Shown here: one piece after another, positions 9,201 to 10,110 of the stretch
How the letters are laid out: each line of letters starts with the position of its first letter
Numbering within the stretch: position 1 is the stretch's first letter
Origin: Bacteroidales bacterium UBA1223
Lineage (GTDB): Bacteria > Bacteroidota > Bacteroidia > Bacteroidales > P3
Direction: 5' to 3'
Assembly (NCBI GenBank): GCA_002309155.1
Contig: DBXB01000020.1
Span: 53,253-63,362 of the forward strand
DNA: 10,110 bases
Notes under the pieces: model-generated
Seen by the model: the letters and a program-made list of their open reading frames with translations, nothing else
What the model was told of the DNA's origin: nothing
Database searches by the model: none
Position numbers and translations under genes: made by a program

Positions 9201-10110
9201 CGGTACCTATACCCGCGACTACTTCACGGCTCAGGGTTGCCCGAGCACCAACACCCTTGTGCTGACGGTGAACTACAACACCGACACCACTTACAATGTT
9301 GACGCTTGCGACACCTACACCTGGAGTGTTGCAGAGGGTGGTGACGATCGCGTGCTGACTGCAAGCGACACCTACACTTACAACTATAATACCGCTGCTG
9401 GTTGCCCGAGCACCAACACCCTCAACCTCACCATCCGTAACAACAGCAACCAGACTTACAACAAGACTGTTTGCGACACTTACACTTGGACTGCTGAGGA
9501 CGGTGGCGACGGCCAGACCTACACTGTCAGCGGTGTCTATACCTTCGACTACACTGCCGCTAACGAATGCCCGAGCACCAATACCCTCAACCTGACCGTC
9601 AACCAAAACAGCGGTCATACCGTGGATATCGTGGCTTGCGACAGCGTCCAGTGGCACAATACCTGGTACTATGCTGACAACAACACGGCTACCTACGATT
9701 ATCAGGATGGTAATCAATGCCCCAGCGTTGATACTCTCAACCTGACCATCAACCACGCTACACACAATAGCGAGACAGTTGCCGCTTGCCAGACCTACAC
9801 CTGGACTGCTGGTACCGGCGCTACCTACACCACCGGTGGCGTTTACACCTACGAATACACTACTGCTGGTTGCTTGAGCGTTGACACCCTGCACTTGACC
9901 CTTGGCAGCGGACGTACCTTCGCTACCCAGACTGTCTCCAACTGCGGTCCTTACACCTGGATCGTCAACGACAGCACCATCGGTGTTATCGACGAGACTA
10001 TTGAGACTTCCACCAGTTTCTTCAACCCGCGTACCGGTTGTGACTCTGTGGTCTTCCTCAACCTCACCATCTTCGAGGCTCCTGTGAACGACATAGCAGT
10101 TGCAATCTGT
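1..10110 (+). CDS. Giant modular repeat-rich surface protein, internal fragment (both ends missing)
   Basis: Frame 1 is open for all 3,370 codons, with no stop and no frameshift. Domain order by residue: FN3 (1-93), FN3 (94-186), beta-sandwich module (187-374), FN3 (378-481), FN3 (482-576), cleaved-adhesin/MAM-like (577-760), CUB-like (767-884), two degenerate Cys repeats (896-1012), three Ig-like domains (1013-1247), then about 37 Cys repeats of roughly 50-70 residues to the end. The protein is rich in Thr, Asn, Asp, Tyr and Ser, poor in Lys, and has no membrane segment, so it is almost certainly extracytoplasmic. This architecture is typical of very large Bacteroidota surface or secreted adhesin-like proteins, many of which leave by type IX secretion; the C-terminal sorting domain that would prove that route is not in the window. 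No catalytic domain is visible. Adhesion or surface-filament function is inference. Ser codons are mostly AGC, and TTA, CTA and TCA together occur only about ten times. No start, ribosome binding site or terminator is visible. It could equally be annotated as a hypothetical or FN3-domain protein. Confidence 0.96.
280..558 (+). other. Fibronectin type III domain 2
   Basis: Residues 94-186 carry the full FN3 pattern: opening TCVEPMNV, B strand AQISWTEV, C strand TVWTLKYG, the GFDPD turn frequent in Bacteroidales FN3 copies, E strand KEITGL, F strand TTYDVYVKANC and closing SGWSVGVTFMTSC. The paired TC...SC ends match those of FN3 3 and 4, so these domains are paralogues within the protein. Confidence 0.88.
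559..1122 (+). other. Beta-sandwich module between FN3 domains
   Basis: Residues 187-374 do not fit FN3. The segment opens with a TIPVNTYYNYSYTQQII stretch, followed by alternating strands (IQGLSLKYDY, YDVTIYIGTTDK), an FxSNTDFVDPATLTAVW segment, GWNNFIFDTPFEYDG, and a NIVVAFVDHVTG strand, and ends at RNVMKLMAAC. Similar segments (YSYTQQIY, TxxIYIGTTxxxxF, pFxYdGssNlvV) recur among FN3 domains in Bacteroidales surface proteins as I remember them. I cannot name a family with certainty. No catalytic residues stand out; a carbohydrate- or protein-binding role is a guess from the fold pattern. Confidence 0.6.
1132..1443 (+). other. Fibronectin type III domain 3
   Basis: Residues 378-481 run from VTCFAPASVS through B strand VVTVTWTA, C strand NNFEMKYG, the GFNPD turn, E strand FNYNITETL and F strand VDYDVYVRTVC, and end SKWTKSTFHTYP. 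The copy is a little longer than its neighbours because of an insertion (RTDLRPIV) between the B and C strands. A run of AT-rich codons (AAT TTA AAT AAT GTA, near 1303-1317), including one of only two TTA codons in the window, stands out from the codon use around it. Confidence 0.85.
1444..1728 (+). other. Fibronectin type III domain 4
   Basis: Residues 482-576 run from TCWAPSALTV through B strand SATLSWAEN, C strand TRWEVVYGLPGFNPD, E strand TEFVVTGL and F strand TRYEFYVRAVC, and end SDWSPVASAFTQC. This is the most canonical FN3 copy in the window. It leads directly into the cleaved-adhesin/MAM-like domain, an order common in Bacteroidales surface proteins. Confidence 0.88.
1729..2280 (+). 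other. Cleaved-adhesin / MAM-like (choice-of-anchor J type) domain
   Basis: Residues 577-760 open with the signature MPLVENFDGVTG, followed by LPNCWDYIN, a central SGNNHMRFYTY strand, YAILPQFGFDLDTVVVGFYAR, an EVGVMSDPDDANTFVPVETV strand, YEYFEVNFEGFTGTGRYIAL and the closing NVAYVDDLTVKL. The opening (ENFDG...LPxCW), the central sNxhlrf strand, the ...vgvmsDp.d..tF.pv segment and the terminal yvDDl.v are how I recognise the jelly-roll domain shared by gingipain adhesin regions and choice-of-anchor J proteins. In that family it binds haem, matrix proteins or carbohydrate; the ligand here is unknown. Confidence 0.8.
2299..2652 (+). other. CUB-like domain
   Basis: Residues 767-884 show CUB-like order: LVACNEYVMPDTTGG, the SYPNNLTNATYVLRPG strand pair (compare the CUB YPnn..C.W.I..p pattern), AHITGDYDLEYGYDYLNVYRG, where the E...YDYLxVY core is the diagnostic CUB acidic/aromatic strand, LIGRYTGNG, the SGYVTLVLTTD strand and the closing GFKLLIQC. 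The cysteines at residues 776 and 884 could form a single disulfide linking the ends. Acidic residues around DYDLEYGYDYL resemble the calcium site of CUB domains, but I cannot confirm ligands. Confidence 0.72.
2686..3036 (+). repeat. Two degenerate Cys repeats preceding the Ig-like domains
   Basis: Residues 896-1012 hold two outlying members of the repeat family that fills the rest of the protein. The first (FAWRNGETY ... YVNVAGVDSVTYHMELTLHP) has lost both usual cysteines: GVDS stands where GCDS is the rule. The second (TICQRDEYTFYGNTYTT ... FGADSIGILNLQVNP) keeps its first cysteine (residue 972) and has GADS in place of GCDS. They are separated from the main array by three Ig-like domains, which suggests insertion of the Ig-like block or an ancient split of the array. 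Confidence 0.78.
3037..3285 (+). other. Ig-like domain A
   Basis: Residues 1013-1095 follow the pattern HCDNADLTLLA - ATFAWEDNSTAAT - SNTYTVVATNPTTGC - ASITVTTT. The first-strand Cys and the Cys before the last strand would form the usual intradomain disulfide. This matches the short Ig-like domains found next to C-terminal sorting domains in Cytophaga and Flavobacterium proteins (CHU_C-associated Ig type). Confidence 0.7.
3286..3522 (+). other. Ig-like domain B
   Basis: Residues 1096-1174 give the clearest Ig-like copy: EICYGQSATLTLAD, YRWSNGATTTSITVNP, TTTTTYTVTATT, SACQATAEFTVVVNPLP. The WSNGATT turn and the TTxYTVTAT strand are characteristic of the Bacteroidota Ig-like family. The Thr-rich tract reads nearly all ACC/ACT/ACA, so its +3 frame (3384-3596) gives an artefactual His/Gln-rich open frame. 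Confidence 0.75.
3523..3741 (+). other. Ig-like domain C
   Basis: Residues 1175-1247: TICSDSIITLTATA, YSYSWNTGAATA, TGAYTVTVTDQNGC, FTTATVTVNP. The AYTVTVTDQNGC strand resembles the repeats of the gliding adhesin SprB and related CHU_C-type Ig domains. It is the shortest of the three and leads straight into the main Cys-repeat array. Confidence 0.72.
3742..6153 (+). repeat. Divergent first third of the Cys-repeat array (14 units)
   Basis: Residues 1248-2051 hold the least regular units. Several deviate strongly: the unit at 4597 carries an inserted loop with an extra Cys (residue 1550, DADDCNG) and lacks the usual GCDS; the unit at 4792 has a long insertion between TW and its late Cys (STCSS); the unit near 5713 (LANSPYTWQNGQTY) lacks the first Cys; the unit at 5851 lacks the second (GNDTIL). 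Only the last unit (6007-6153) approaches the consensus of the later array. This gradient suggests that this part is older and the C-terminal side more recently amplified. Confidence 0.8.
6154..7887 (+). repeat. Ten-repeat super-unit, copy A
   Basis: Residues 2052-2629. Ten consecutive units (first Cys at 6154, 6310, lost, 6634, lost, 7066, 7237, 7396, 7558, 7723) correspond in order to the ten units of copy B about 1.73-1.75 kb downstream. Diagnostic members: a unit ending TNVAGCDS then LTINVN; a Cys-less GSYTY unit; a long unit with a WIPMSERQ...ALYK insertion; an HTYYF unit; and a final trio with loop signatures GNGNTY, DGRVL and GGNGQAY. Confidence 0.82.
7723..7757 (+). repeat. 35-bp exact direct repeat (partner at 9472-9506)
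   Basis: The 35 bases from 7723 are identical to those from 9472, an offset of 1749 bp. Both encode CDTYTWTAEDGG in equivalent units of super-units A and B. Identity including third codon positions indicates a fairly recent duplication or gene conversion, and it is a likely site of recombination or misassembly. Confidence 0.88.
7888..9636 (+). repeat. Ten-repeat super-unit, copy B
   Basis: Residues 2630-3212. Units match copy A one for one: TNVAGCDS then LTINVN again; a Cys-less GSYRY unit; a long unit with a WISDAERA...PLYK insertion; an HTYYV unit followed by a YIVVNQ linker (VIKINQ in A); and a final trio with NGETY, DDRVL and GGDGQTY loops. Offsets between matching first cysteines are 1734, 1737, 1731, 1731, 1731, 1746, 1749 and 1749 bp, as expected for a tandem segmental duplication followed by small indels. 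Confidence 0.82.
9637..10110 (+). repeat. Last visible Cys repeats (three complete, one beginning)
   Basis: Residues 3213-3370. Units start at first cysteines 9637 (ACDSVQWHNTWYY), 9787 (ACQTYTWTAGTGATYTT) and 9943 (NCGPYTWIVNDST). The last codon of the window, TGT at 10108, is the first cysteine of a fourth unit. These units do not clearly continue the order of the super-unit: the one at 9637 is unlike the one at 7888. So a third full super-unit copy is not supported. The array evidently runs on downstream. Confidence 0.8.

Larger units (their letters stand above)
3742..10110 (+). repeat. Array of about 37 Cys-containing beta repeats (continues past window end)
   Basis: Residues 1248-3370. 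Consensus unit: (A/V)CD(S/T/N)Y(T)W - x(2-10) - G(Q/E)TYT - SGxYTYxY - xxAxGC(D/P)S - VxTLNLTI(N/R) - linker of 6-15 residues. The first-Cys codon of each repeat begins at 3772, 3928, 4111, 4264, 4414, 4597, 4792, 5005, 5179, 5392, 5557, [lost, near 5713], 5851, 6007, 6154, 6310, [lost, near 6463], 6634, [lost, near 6862], 7066, 7237, 7396, 7558, 7723, 7888, 8047, [lost, near 8191], 8365, [lost, near 8593], 8797, 8968, 9142, 9307, 9472, 9637, 9787, 9943, and 10108, where the window ends. Typical spacing is 147-165 bp, with longer units where loops are inserted. The unit is a familiar Bacteroidota surface-protein repeat, but I do not assign a family name. The two cysteines probably staple each beta unit. 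A stalk or filament role is inferred from the tandem design. Confidence 0.9.

Noticed and set aside
6283..9894. Minus-strand open frames 6283-8154 (623 codons) and 8209-9894 (561 codons) with repeated VDGQVQ/ATVLSSPSV-like motifs
   Set aside because: The motifs are reverse complements of the sense repeats (for example GQTYT and the GCDSV strand). The frames are shadows and the periodicity comes from the sense array.
6154..10110. Regular spacing of about 160 bp that could suggest a CRISPR array or other DNA-level repeat
   Set aside because: The units are divergent, keep codon phase, and conserve protein sequence more than DNA sequence; there are no short identical repeats with unique spacers. 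This is a coding tandem repeat.
1..10110. A multi-gene system (defence, secretion or polysaccharide locus) in this window
   Set aside because: No second coding region, intergenic gap, promoter or terminator can be found; the whole window is the interior of one gene.

Overview
The window is a fragment of one giant gene. Frame 1 of the + strand reads from base 1 to base 10110 with no stop codon: 3,370 codons, open at both ends, and I translated every line to confirm this. The start codon, signal peptide, C-terminus, promoter and terminator all lie outside the window. I see no second gene, RNA gene, mobile element or intergenic stretch. An ORF caller that requires both a start and a stop will miss the real gene and report only short or antisense shadows.

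The protein looks like a modular extracellular or surface protein of the Bacteroidota, most likely Bacteroidales from a gut or rumen-type community. The evidence is fibronectin type III domains carrying the GF(N/D)PD turn common in that group, a cleaved-adhesin/MAM-like module, a CUB-like module, Ig-like domains of the kind found beside sorting domains in gliding and surface proteins, and a long run of Cys-containing repeats (ACDxYTW ... GCDSVxTLNLTI). The genus cannot be named. Codon use is strongly biased (AAC, ACC, GCT, GGT, CGT, AGC, GAC common; AGA/AGG, TTA, CTA and TCA nearly absent), which is usual for a well-expressed gene.

Layout (nt): FN3 1 (cut by the window edge) and FN3 2, 1-558; beta-sandwich module, 559-1122; FN3 3 and FN3 4, 1132-1728; cleaved-adhesin/MAM-like domain, 1729-2280; CUB-like domain, 2299-2652; two degenerate Cys repeats, 2686-3036; three Ig-like domains, 3037-3741; then an unbroken array of about 37 Cys repeats from 3742 to the end, which stops at the first cysteine of yet another repeat. 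The plausible architecture is a binding head of varied domains joined to a long disulfide-stapled stalk.

Two points stand out in the array. First, there is a higher-order duplication: ten repeats (6154-7887) match the next ten (7888-9636) one for one, including their odd members. Second, cysteine losses are coupled: each repeat lacking its first cysteine is followed by one lacking its second. I found no multi-gene system here; what is notable is the size and internal evolution of a single protein.
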